From Plicaturopsis crispa FD-325 SS-3 (Eukaryota > Basidiomycota > Agaricomycetes > Amylocorticiales > Amylocorticiaceae), in the NCBI GenBank assembly GCA_000827205.1, contig KN832554.1, forward strand, positions 3,245,815 through 3,309,814: a stretch of 64,000 nucleotides of DNA, written 5' to 3'. The translations under genes and the position numbers were made by a program. Positions 31,470 through 43,616 of the stretch are shown piece by piece. Within the stretch, counting starts at the first letter, position 1; each line of letters begins with the position of its first letter. A model generated the notes under the pieces. The model made no database searches. It worked only from the letters and a program-made list of their open reading frames with translations, and was not told the origin of the DNA.

Positions 31470-33142
31470 ATGGACTCACGCGAGCTCATCGACATCCAGT
31501 TCGATCGTGCGGTAGAAATCGTCCAAGGCTTGCCCAAGACAGGTCCCATACAGACGGGCTATGAGGAGAAATTGACAATGTATAGGTACGTCGTGTACCT
31601 TGATGTAACGCACTGCCATTCGCCTTATATTTTTGCAACGCGACACAGCTTGTACAAGCAAGGTGCTTTACCGCCGGAGATACCGCGCGCTTGCGTTAAC
31701 ATCTCTGTATTTTTGTAGCGACCGTTGGCAATGTAAAATCTCCACGTCCTGGAATATGGGATATGCTAGGTCGAGCTAAGTGGTGAATCTTGCTTTCATG
31801 GACATGCATCACGTGTAGATACTGGGGGACTCATAATGGGCGCGTTCGGGCAGGGATGCATGGGCAAAACACAAAGACCTAGACCAGTACGAAGCAAGAT
31901 GGCTCTATGTAGATGCCTTGCTGAAAGTCAGTAATTTTTCCACCGTCGTGAAAAACGATGTTAACACGTTCACCAGGTGTTGGCGAAATACTCCGATAAG
32001 ACTGTGGCGAGAGACCTCATACAGGAACTAGAATCGTATGGAGGTGACCCAGGGAACCTTGTGTCAAGCCGTGAGTCTTTTGTCATATCATATTTCGTAT
32101 TTCGTCCCTGACCCCTTGCTCTGCTATCTTAGACACTGCCTCGCATCGCGTGGGGTCCGACTCTTCAGGCTCCACAGCGTCGGAGGAGCGCGCGCGCTTA
32201 GCCCGATTCTCCTCAGGCGCCCTACCTCTACCGCGTCATTTGCAGCCCCCTCCCGACGTCGCCCATGGCACATCCGATGAGTCAACATCCGATGATGATT
32301 CTGACGACGAAGGTCGCGAACACCCCACAAACCTCGAGCAGAGCCATTATACCCGCCCACAGTCCTCTCTCTCCTCCCACCGGTATCGGACGCCCATGGC
32401 GGGGTCATTGGCTATGTCACCTCCACCCCATCTTCCCCCGAACGTACACGTACCCGCCCAACAACCGCGCTCAGGCTTCGAAACGCCTTCCGCGTTCGCT
32501 GACCCCAATCCCCCATCTGGCCCTTCTTCATTTATACCAAGCTCTTATACGGGCCAGTATGCACAATCGTCACGAGACCTGACATCTCCCTCATACCCTA
32601 TTCATCCACAATACCGTAGTTCTTCGCAATCCCAGCCCAGCCGACCATACCTCCCCGTCAGACCGGCCTCGCGGCCTAGCCTCGAACACGCGATCGAAAA
32701 CGTACAGGCCCATTTAGCCGCCCTCACCGAGCGCATAGAAACGCTGGAGTCGGCGTCTGGCCACCACTCACACGTGTCCCTCCCTGCCGTGGGGTCCCCA
32801 AAGGGGCGAGGCTCCCCCACCGAAAGAAATGCCCGGTTGGTCTGGGATCTCGACGACCTCGGGATGTGGTCGTTCTTCCTCAACCCCGTCTCACGGGCTC
32901 TTGCCTCGGCGAGGCGGCTCGCAGCCTTCTTTGCGCGAGACGAGCGCCGGTCGCCCGGCCTCATCGTCATCCGGCGGCTGTGCTTGGACATCTCGTTTCT
33001 CTTCTGCGTCCTGGCGGTTGCCCGCGCTTTGTGGAAGAAGACCGGGATGCGGAGGCGGGAAGTCAACGCGGCCTTGGCCATGCTATGGCGCGCTCTCGTG
33101 GGGACCAAGAAGGGCCGGGAGTTGGTCGATCGAGGCGTATAG
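31470..33142 (+). CDS. Acyl-CoA-binding protein with C-terminal membrane anchor (ACBD5-like)
   Basis: Six exons give about 455 residues. The ACBP domain opens the protein: DIQFDRAVEIVQGLPKTGPI, YEEKLTMYSLYKQATVGNVK, RPGIWDMLGRAKWDAWAKHK and the closing helix RWLYVDALLKVLAKYSDKTV, with the conserved Tyr and Lys residues that hold acyl-CoA. A ~220-residue Ser/Pro-rich linker follows, with an acidic patch and a short coiled coil (LEHAIENVQAHLAALTERIE). Near the C-terminus lies a hydrophobic segment RLCLDISFLFCVLAVARALW flanked by basic residues, suggesting tail anchoring. That architecture matches animal ACBD5 of peroxisomes. Exon 2 is only 14 bp (CTTGTACAAGCAAG). Location in peroxisomes or ER is inferred. 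Confidence 0.92.
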
Positions 33143-33386
33143 CTCGAGAGACGCGTGAGTGTAAGGTATTCTGTAATATAGTGACCGCTACCTCGCATGT
33201 TACCTTCATATTTAATACCCTCTCACAGGGACGTGGAAAGCTGCGCCATCCCACTTTTCATTGATTTATACAACTACATGTTACCATATTCTGATTCATC
33301 GTCCGAGAGTTTGATACATGGAACAGCCACAAGTACAACAATCTTTGTTTCCTTCTCGTCATCGTTTCGTTTCGTTCATCTCGTGC

Positions 33387-35498
<2,112 letters not shown>

Positions 35499-36102
35499 AT
35501 GGCTTTCACGAACTTGTACTACAAGCGGGTATGTCACACACCAGCTGCGCTCCGTTCAGTTTGAGACTTGACTTCAGACCGCAGGAACTCCAAAGGCGTG
35601 CTGGGTCTGCTTCAGACCGACGACGACAGTGCTGAGCACGATAAACACTGTCGATTTCATCTACACATGCCCCAGTCATCTGACGGACACGGGGTTTGCA
35701 ACTCCCATCGGGGATAGTGGGGACGGTGTGGCTGGGACGAGGAAGCTGGGCTTGAGCCCGGAAGAAATCGCGAAGGTCAAGGAGGAATGGGAACAAGCGC
35801 AGAAGAAAAAACTGGAAAAAGAGAAGGAAAAGGCGAAAAATAAAGACAAGGACGCGGAGACAACCGGAGCGAATGGCAAGGATGCGGATCCTAAACCTGC
35901 CAAGTCGCCTACGGGCTCCTTGTCGCCTGCCGCCTCTGCGCCAGCAACCCCACCACCATCCCATCAGCGATTCACTCTTCACCGCGACATGTTTGCATTA
36001 CGGCAAGCCGAACATCGAAAGCGCAGGCAGACCGCTCAGGCCAAAGAGCTCGCGCCGCGACTTCCAGGTGCTCCCCGTGGTCAGCTCCCCGACACGCTTT
36101 GA
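35499..36102 (+). CDS. VFA1: VPS4-associated protein 1
   Basis: Two exons with a 50 bp intron after NLYYKR give about 185 residues. The N-terminal zinc-binding region KACWVCFRPTTTVLSTINTV and FIYTCPSHLTD (CxxC ... CPxH) is the family hallmark. A highly charged helix EEIAKVKEEWEQAQKKKLEK and a Lys-rich stretch follow. The C-terminal FTLHRDMFALRQAEHRKRRQ resembles the end of yeast Vfa1, which binds the MIT domain of the ESCRT ATPase Vps4. It acts at endosomes. The start codon choice is fixed by the conserved MAFTNLYYKR beginning. Confidence 0.87.
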
Positions 36103-36233
36103 ATAATATACCCAAGATATACCATCGTCTTTGCAAGGAAATCCTCCCACTTATCGTCCTCGTTACGCTTCTCTGATTCATTATATTGTGCGAATATATT
36201 GTTACACTTGTAGTGTCCTGCATGTCTCTATGA

Positions 36234-37899
36234 TCATTCTTTGAACGGATTGCATCCACACACCGCAGATCTAACCGCAAAGCTCGCAATGCTGCCAATC
36301 GCCAGCCCTCCAACAAGGAAGAAGCTCGCGACGGTAGCGGCGATGTCCACATCCTCCCTCCTACCCTTCAGTCTCGGGTTATGCTCGAGCGATGGTGCGG
36401 ACATCATGCACAAGCTAGATAGGTAGCCGTTCGAGAGACCGAAGGCCCCCAGTATCATGAGGAACAAGATATCCGAGCTGATGACCGGCGAGGAGATTGC
36501 TGTCGCGGAGCGCTGCACGTTGCACATAAGGAAGACAGGTATGAAGAGTGTGCGCGCCAGGGAGAGGGTAAGCAATCGCCGTGCAGACCATATGATGAGC
36601 CGAGGGAAGGAGCAGATGTACCGGCCCAAGAAGTCGCCGATATTGAAGACAAGAAAATGGATCGCGCTAAATAGTAGCGGGTGGGTGCTCGGATTAGTGG
36701 GTAAGATAGATGCGGTAATCGGTGGGTAAACAGCCTGTATGGGAAGGATAATTAGGCGAGGACGACGGCACAAAAATACTAACGCACCAGGGTTACAACA
36801 AATACATACGAAACCGCCATCTCATAAGTTATATTTGCCTTCGCCACTCTAAAAACCTGGCTTTTGGCATCGACAATGCTCGATTGTCCACCAGAGACAA
36901 GGCCCTCCCGCTCATGAGACCTGCCTTCGGACGCCAACACCGCGGATTTACTCCGCTCGAAGGGAGCCACGATGGCCTTGAATGCCGGCATGGTGATCAT
37001 CCACCCATGTGCAGCGGTGGTCATGAGGAGGAACACGGTTGACAGCGCGAAGAAAATGAAAGCCGATCTCTCCTCCGCAACTCCGTCTGTCTCGTATGTC
37101 GAGATAGCCTCGGGCGATGCGCCCCAGACGGATGCTATGGCACTCAGGACCTGTACGCCGCTGACCACGACGGCGACCGCGCCCTGGCCGGTCATGACAG
37201 ATTGTACAGTCGCCGGACCAAACAATGAGGCAACGGCGATGACTGAAGCCTGCAGATACGAGCCGGCACCCGCTTGCGCCAGCCCGTTCAGGATAACAAA
37301 GGCAAAGAATAGTCCAGGAGAGACGTGCACGTATGTCGATATCGTGAGGAGCAGCACAAGAAATGCTAGCCACAGAGTCGCAAGAAATATCCTGCGCGAC
37401 GATGAAGCCTGAGTCATGCCTTCTATCAGTATCGCTAACGTAAATATCCTGCAAGTCGAAAACGCACGCGTTTCGATGTTATCGTCGCATACGCGAGAAA
37501 GCCAAAGTTTGTAGCGGTGAATGATGTAGATAGATACGAGCTGAAGCTAGCCCGAAGCGGGGAGCCCGCCAGGCGGGATAGAAAATAAGGCGTCGCGGTA
37601 ATCAATGCTAGGATAGCACGGACAAGCATCTGAGTAGCATAGCGTATATACAGATAGTAGGACGCACCGTTCCATGGCAATAGTACAGCACACCCGAGCA
37701 TGAAATGTATCCACTGGATGCGGGCTCCAATCGGAGCGGAAGAGAATGCAAGTGGTTCATCGTCTGGCTCCTCGACATTCAAATCCAGGTCGGTGGATGT
37801 TGAATGGGGTATTGGGTTAGACGCTACCGGTGCTTGGGGTACAGAATGGTACAGGGTATCATCTGGGGAGATGGAGGGCGCAGAGTGAGATTCCGGCAT
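36234..37899 (-). CDS. Equilibrative nucleoside transporter (ENT/SLC29)
   Basis: Four exons encode about 465 residues with around eleven hydrophobic segments. The ENT signature at helix 1 is IHFMLGCAVLLPWNALITAT, where the intron interrupts the Ala codon after LPWN. Later features are LTISTYVHVSPGLFFAFVIL, GAGSYLQASVIAVASLFGPA, FVVTLAVYPPITASILPT spliced across the last intron, FNIGDFLGRYICSFPRL and GLSNGYLSSLCMM, all characteristic positions. The long loop between helices 6 and 7 is polar. The N-terminus (first ~50 residues) is acidic and Ser/Pro-rich. ATG at 37899 is the first Met in frame. Transport of purine and pyrimidine nucleosides is inferred from family. Confidence 0.9.
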
Positions 37900-38311
37900 G
37901 CCTCTGGGCGGCGTTCGTGTGAGTTGTGCAGCCTGCACTCGCAAAGCGTTGACGAGATCTAGAGGATAACTAGATGGCGAGACAGTCTAAGAGAATGAGT
38001 GGAATGCAGATGAAATGAAAACACCTCTCAATGCTCTGGCGGGAGGATATGAGAGGAGGTCTAAAGAGCAATATTCAGGGGAACCGACGCGTCGCCGCGT
38101 CTGAACCGCATTGAAATCGAAGGACGGCCATAGGTTGTCCATAGGCGCCCATGCTGGCTACATACTATAGGAAAGCAAATGTCGCATTTCGACTTGTACG
38201 TTCGCAAGCCGAATAAGATATCTATATGTATTAAGAAATTCAAGCAATAGTCGGCACTGTCGAATGCGTATGAATTATGGACCAGGAATCCAGGTAGGGC
38301 GTAGACATAGG
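37900..38311. other. Upstream of the ENT gene, 3' of uL24m
   Basis: 412 bp between two minus-strand genes. It includes an AT-rich part around 38220 that fits a 3' UTR. Nothing else recognised. Confidence 0.5.
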
Positions 38312-39559
38312 TCACAGCGACACAATGTCGGAGGGAGGGATCTTTTGGTTTGGTGCCTCCTTGAGGATCATCTCGTCCATCTTGATCTTCCTCTTGAACT
38401 CCCGCTTGATCCTGTTTTCTGCCTTCCGGATCCCCTTAGCCTTGTCAAGCCTGCCCATCGACCTCCTAGCCTTCGACACCCGCCTATCCCTCTCTACCTT
38501 CATCTGCCACCTGAGCTCGGCCTCCTTCTCCGCTTCCCGTTTCTCGGGGCCCCGCAGACCCTTGGTGGCTTGAGACACATAGCTCTTCAGCAGGTCCTTC
38601 ACTTCGCGCTGGTAAGCCTGCCAACGAGCTTGCTTGTTGGCAGTAGAGTGGGGGTTCGAGAGTTCGCGTTGAATGCACACTTCCAGCGGCTTCGTTGGGT
38701 CGAATGCGATGGAGGAGGGTGTGGTGATGGTTTGCAAGTACTCCTGCTCAGAGATCGACGGGAAAGGGTGATCCCACCGCTCGGGTAGGACAGGAATTTG
38801 GTATGTGATGGCAAGGGCTTCGTCTTCAGTTGTATCATAGACTCCGGCTGTGGCAGATGATCAGAATATTAACACGACGGGATAGAACACGGTACAAACG
38901 TTGCGGCTGAGGATCTTTTTCCGGCGTAGGCCAAGGAATCTTGACTGAGGACGGCTTAATCCAGTTCGGTAGTGCAGGTGTCGCTTTCTTGATATGGCGC
39001 GTCCAGGCCCAACGCCGTATAGCTCGAACATATTGGGGAGTTGTTGTCCACAAGCGTTCCGCAAAGACACTAACAGGGAGAGATATCAGAATATCTCGGT
39101 GATCCTGCGAGCAGCTGCTACTCACGGCTTCATGACGGAGTTTCCGTATTCAAAGTCTCCGACATAGAGTTGACATCGAGAATAATGAACTTGCTTTGAC
39201 GGGGGCGCCTTCCGGTTGGGATCAGGCTGCACACACTGTGAGCACCGGCACTAGATGCAGGACGCAGGTTTACTCACGTTGGTATTCGTAGTGCCCTTCA
39301 AGAACACCTTGTTGCTGAATTTGTTTATGGCGAGGACCTCGTGAATGGTGCTGGTCTTGTCCCCGCGTATACGAATACGGTCTCCAGGAACGACATTCCA
39401 CCACTTTATCCTATCCCTGGGAGGGACGGTCTTGATTGTGTCGCCTCTCCGTGTCCCCGTCTTCAGCCAATAACGCGGGATATTTGAGAGGTGAAGGAGG
39501 TCCTTCGTCCACGGTGACGATGTGGTGGCCCGGATGAGTTGGAGCCGGGAAAGAGACAT
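38312..39559 (-). CDS. MRPL40: Mitochondrial large-subunit ribosomal protein uL24m
   Basis: Four exons, about 345 residues. The KOW motif of L24 is clear: WWNVVPGDRIRIRGDKTSTI continuing VLAINKFSNKVFLKGTTNTN. The next exon holds DPNRKAPPSKQVHYSRCQLY and VGDFEYGNSVMKP. The long C-terminal extension is very basic and charged, with RRSMGRLDKAKGIRKAENRI, as in fungal Mrpl40. L24 is an assembly initiator of the large subunit near the polypeptide exit. The first residues MSLSRLQLIRATTSSPW are consistent with a matrix presequence. It is separated from MBP1 by 393 bp. The symbol follows the yeast name. Confidence 0.82.
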
Positions 39560-39952
39560 AGCTTTCCCGTTATGAAGCTAGTGGTACGGAAGAGAGCGAC
39601 TGGTAAGACTACCAGGACATGCACGACAGCGGTAAGTCCGACAGCTGTAGTTTTCGCGACTAGTACTGACTTTCGGCGCGTAGCAAATTTTCGTTTACGG
39701 ATTACGCCCCTATCCTTGGGTTGCATTAACAAACTGGACGGAGTCGACGCGATCCTGCCCAAACGCCCAAACAAATGCCTACCACTGCATACCTAGCGAC
39801 AAAAATCAATGGGATATCGTATTGATACACAGCGAGGTGGTCAGTTGTACACGGCAGTACACTGAAAGCCAAAATAATTACGAAGTGATCAACAAAGCCT
39901 TTCAGTCCAGAAAAATATAAGAAATGCAACGGAACACATCGTGACGGTCTTT
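39560..39952. other. Upstream of uL24m, 3' of MBP1
   Basis: 393 bp between two minus-strand genes. A plus-strand frame at 39574 (MKLVVRKRATGK...) runs about 74 codons but resembles no protein and has no splice support. It is treated as chance. Confidence 0.5.
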
Positions 39953-42443
39953 TCAAGATACCGACATCGTTCTCGACAGCCCACTCCATGCTGTAGAGGA
40001 AGAACTGGGTTCTTCCGACTCTAACGTCTGCAAGGCATGGTAAGGAAATGAACGCGACGCGGGACAAGTGAAGCGCGTACCTCGAGCAACATTCCCAAGA
40101 CGTGGTCCACCTCTGAAGGTGGTATCCCTCCGCAGCCTGCACCTATAAGTCGCCTGTACTCGCCCATGCGCCCATTCGTCCCCGCCTCCGCCTGGAATGT
40201 AACCAAGGCATCGAAGGTTTCCTTTCTCCGCTTCCTGTGCTGCGTGATCTCGTCTCGCAAAGACTCGCACATCTGGTGGAGAGCCTCTGGATCGGTAGGT
40301 ATATCGTCGTGCAATGCGAGCAGGTCCGATATATCCTCGGACTGGGAAGAGGCCTTTCGCTTCTGGGACGAGGCGGTGTCCATGATGTCGTCGTCTGCGT
40401 GGTACGCCACTGTGGCGGGGGTGATGGCCAGCTGCCCATTCGCGGCCTCACGGACACTTCTCTCCCGGAGCTCCTCGTCCTTCACCCACTTCTCAAATCC
40501 TAGCCGATACCGTCGACCCATCTTGGCCGTAAGCTCGACTTCCATGTTCTTCAGGGCCTGTTTCGCCTGAGGCAGCCCGTCGGCTTGGGCTTTGAGATGC
40601 CCGACAGCCCGCTGACTCTCAAGGATCTCGGCCTGGATGTTGCCTAGTAGCGCATGGGCCTGGTTCATATCTCGCTCCTTATCCCGGAGCTCTTGGTCGA
40701 ACGACGCGGCAAGGCTATCCAGCATATTCGTCATGTCGTTTACACAGCGCGTACTCGCTCTTTGCGCTGCTACGGAATGATGCAGGGGTGGCCGGTCACC
40801 GTTGTGAGGGGCAAACGCGTAGTTTGGTGGGGCATTTGAAGGGGGGTAGGCTACTTGAGCATTGCGGAAGGACATAGAAGAGATGCGCGAGGGGGGTCCG
40901 GGCGAGGAGCGGAAGCGCTCATCCTCGAGGATATAGTCTTCGGTGCTTTTGCCGTCGTTGTTGGCAATCTTTGGGTCTGCACCATGGTCGATAAGGAGTT
41001 TGACTAGGCGTTTGCTCCGACACCTCGCCGCCATAGTGAGCGCCGACTCGCCATCCTCGTCTTGGAAGTTGATGACATCCGCGAGCTCTTTGGGATAATC
41101 TGAAAGTCGGTTGAGAATGGTCTCCATGTAGTACCGCGCCGCATGTGTTTTGCCTTTCGACATTGCAACGTCTACGACGTGATGAAAGACCGTGCGGTTG
41201 TAATTATCGATGTTGAGAGTGGACCGATGTAGCAGCTCGTAGAGCTCCGGGAATTTCCGGACGTCGTAGTTGTTGGCGAACATCACGCTGCGCATAAGAG
41301 CCGTCTGACCCGCCTTGTTGACCTTGAAGATGTCGGCCCCGGCGGTCAAGAGTAGTTTGACAACGCGTAGCCGGCCCATTGCACAAGCCCAATGAAGGGC
41401 CGTATGCCCATCATCATCGATAGCCATATTGGGATCGAAGTCTGCCGGAGGGGTGATCATAACTTGGGGAATATGGGTCGTGTCTGAAATGAAGTACTCG
41501 AGGATCTGGTCGGCGTAAGCCCTGGCATCGGCCGTTCCATTGAGTCGAGAGGACTCCCCGTCCGACGCGTCGTCGTATCGGTCGTCCTGGCGCGAATATC
41601 TGCGTTTACGGGCGTGTCCTGCTGAAGGTGACGGATAATCGTCTTCCATTGCGTTAGAGCCGTACGGCGAGCGTGCAGGACTATTTATGGGAGAGGGCGT
41701 ACGCGAGCTAGAGGACGCCTCGGAAGGGGAGGGAGTCATCGTTCCATCCTCCGACCCCCGTGCCGAAAGCGTTTCGCGCTCGGACTCCTCGTCCACGAGT
41801 TCAGCGACTTGGCGCCTGGAAGAGCGTGTATTGACGGTAGGTGCATGGCCTGCGGCCTCTGGTACAGCAGCTGCGCGCTTGGCGGGCCGTGCGGCAGTGC
41901 TAGCAACAAGATGCTTTGGCGCAAGCGGGGGACTTTTAGCAGCCGGTTGGAATTCGATGATGGGTCGAAGGATATTGTCACAGTTGTACTGCTTGGCGAG
42001 CTGAAGCCCTCTTTCCAATGGAATCCAGGTGCCTGTGCGCGTGCGATGAGAACGGATGTACATTCCCTGCGTTAAAAACTCGAAGGCGCATACCTTGATA
42101 TTTTCCGTACCCTCCCTGGACTTTCTCGTGCTCCCCCTTTTGAACCTCGCGTTCGAGCACGCGCGTACGTTGGGGTTTGTCGAATCCGGCCACTTTCAAT
42201 ATCTGCGTCGCGTTGAGCCACGAGTCAGAGCGCCTACGCATCACGGCGACACTTTTGCACATCCTGAGCGTGTCAAGTCAGCAACATCGCGTGTCATGTC
42301 GCGTTAAACGAGTCCTCACATCTCGTACACGGGGATTCCGCTGTACGTGGCCTGGGAAAGGAGAGTTTTGAGGCGTTGAGTGCGTGTAATGATAGTAAAA
42401 CGAGTACACGCCCCCTCACCTTGAAAATCTGAACTTCTGGCAT
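39953..42443 (-). CDS. MBP1: APSES-type cell-cycle transcription factor (Mbp1/Res1 of MBF)
   Basis: Five exons, about 770 residues. The APSES/KilA-N DNA-binding domain is assembled from [59 protein letters not shown] and [20 protein letters not shown], a near-textbook winged-helix sequence. After a disordered Ser-rich part come ankyrin repeats: [40 protein letters not shown] and [21 protein letters not shown] coiled-coil region and a C-terminal helical segment [20 protein letters not shown] follow. MBF-type complexes activate G1/S genes through ACGCGT. The gene faces CDC14, with a 1.17 kb region between them. Confidence 0.92.
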
Positions 42444-43061
42444 GGCGAAAGTGCAGCCTGTGCTGGTTGAGAGAGATGCGAAGAGTTTGGTGCAAACTTC
42501 AGCTGCCTGCGCTGGTCGACGTAGTGCGTGGATTGCGGCGAGCCTGAGGGGGGTGGCGAAGTCTCGTGTTGTTGACAAATGTGGCCCCGGAAAGGAAAGT
42601 CATGGCCGGTTCCGGTCCCGGGCGCGCGCCATCCGACGACGGCGACGACAACCATCCTTGTCTCCGCATTCGATGGCGACGTTATTTGCACTCGTAATAC
42701 GACGTCGTTTGAGCATCGTGTGGTCGCTCTACATGCCCATTCGTCCTAGTCAATTTTTCAATTTTCATAGAAGAATGAGTCGATTCTCTCTCGCGTTCAA
42801 GCTTGCTTTATCCTGTGCGCCCTTTCACACAGCCCATCTCTCAACCCCCAACCCCCTATGGGTGTGACTGGTGAGCTCCAGCAAGCGCATCATTCGTCGC
42901 TACCATTTTTGAATGGAGATGACAGCTGAGGTCCCGGACTCTACGATGTTTACCTGCAGAGATCTTGTGAACAGCATTCTCGGCAATAAGTGTTCAAGCC
43001 CAAGGACAGTAGCGTAATGCGAGCATCGTTCAAACGAGATGTGGCCTTCGGGGACACTCTC
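42444..43061. other. MBP1 upstream region
   Basis: 618 bp upstream of the MBP1 start. It includes GC-rich CCGGGCGCGCGCC near 42617-42629 and a run of CGACGACGGCGACGACAACC. No gene was recognised. Confidence 0.45.
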
Positions 43062-43360
43062 CTACAGTAGTAGCATCCCTTTGAAGTATGTAATTTCGTC
43101 GCCGATGGCGTCTGTCACAAAGCGCTTAGACGGAAAGACGCGTGCCCGACGTCCGGCAAGATCCATGCTTTCCGAGCACGTATCATCCTGTGGAAGCTCC
43201 CTACTCACAGCTGGACTGAGATGTCGGCTGCATCCTGCATTTGCATAGACGCGATAGATGACAGCCGGCTTTCATCAGGGTCGAGTGCTTGCTTTGTGCA
43301 TTATTTAGCGGTCCGAAAAATCTGATTAGACTGCAGCATATCCAAACGGGTAGTAGCCAT
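43062..43360 (-). CDS. Candidate small gene, 65 residues, unannotated-looking
   Basis: Proposed exons are 43360-43348, 43287-43209 and 43167-43062. Phases match and give MATT, PLDPDESRLSSIASMQMQDA, ADISVQLMDLAGRRARVFPS and KRFVTDAIGDEITYFKGMLL L stop. The peptide reads as ordinary soluble protein with normal composition, unlike the random frames around it. The second intron (41 bp, donor GTGAGT) is short but in line with a 41 bp intron in the amidase. The first intron has a weak donor GTTTGG and a good GCTAAAT branch site. Retaining it would give an alternative 19-residue peptide ending FRTAK. No family is recognised. The gene would be divergent from CDC14. Confidence 0.3.
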
Positions 43361-43616
43361 ACGAGCAGTATTTTTGCCGACACTTTGGAGCTCTGAAAGA
43401 ATTGTGCGTTTTGGAGAGAGCACCGGCGACTTGAGCGAACTTTGTTTCCGCGGCGAGGTGTTTTTTGTTCGCCTGTGACAGGATCACGTTTATTGCCTTT
43501 CAGAGCCACGCCTCGTCCTCGAGTTCTGTTCTTCTCCACCGCGTTCGCAGTGCTCCTGCTGCCTATCGCCTCTTGTTCTCGACCACAACAGTCCTCTCCT
43601 CCGTCTTCCCGTCGCG
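43361..43616. promoter_or_regulatory. CDC14 upstream region
   Basis: 256 bp upstream of the CDC14 start, shared with the candidate small gene if that is real. No TATA box is evident; the region is pyrimidine-rich close to the start. Confidence 0.35.

Noticed and set aside
39574-39796. Plus-strand frame of 74 codons overlapping the uL24m promoter
   Set aside because: Residue content is random-looking, and the only GT/AG pair inside is too short for an intron.
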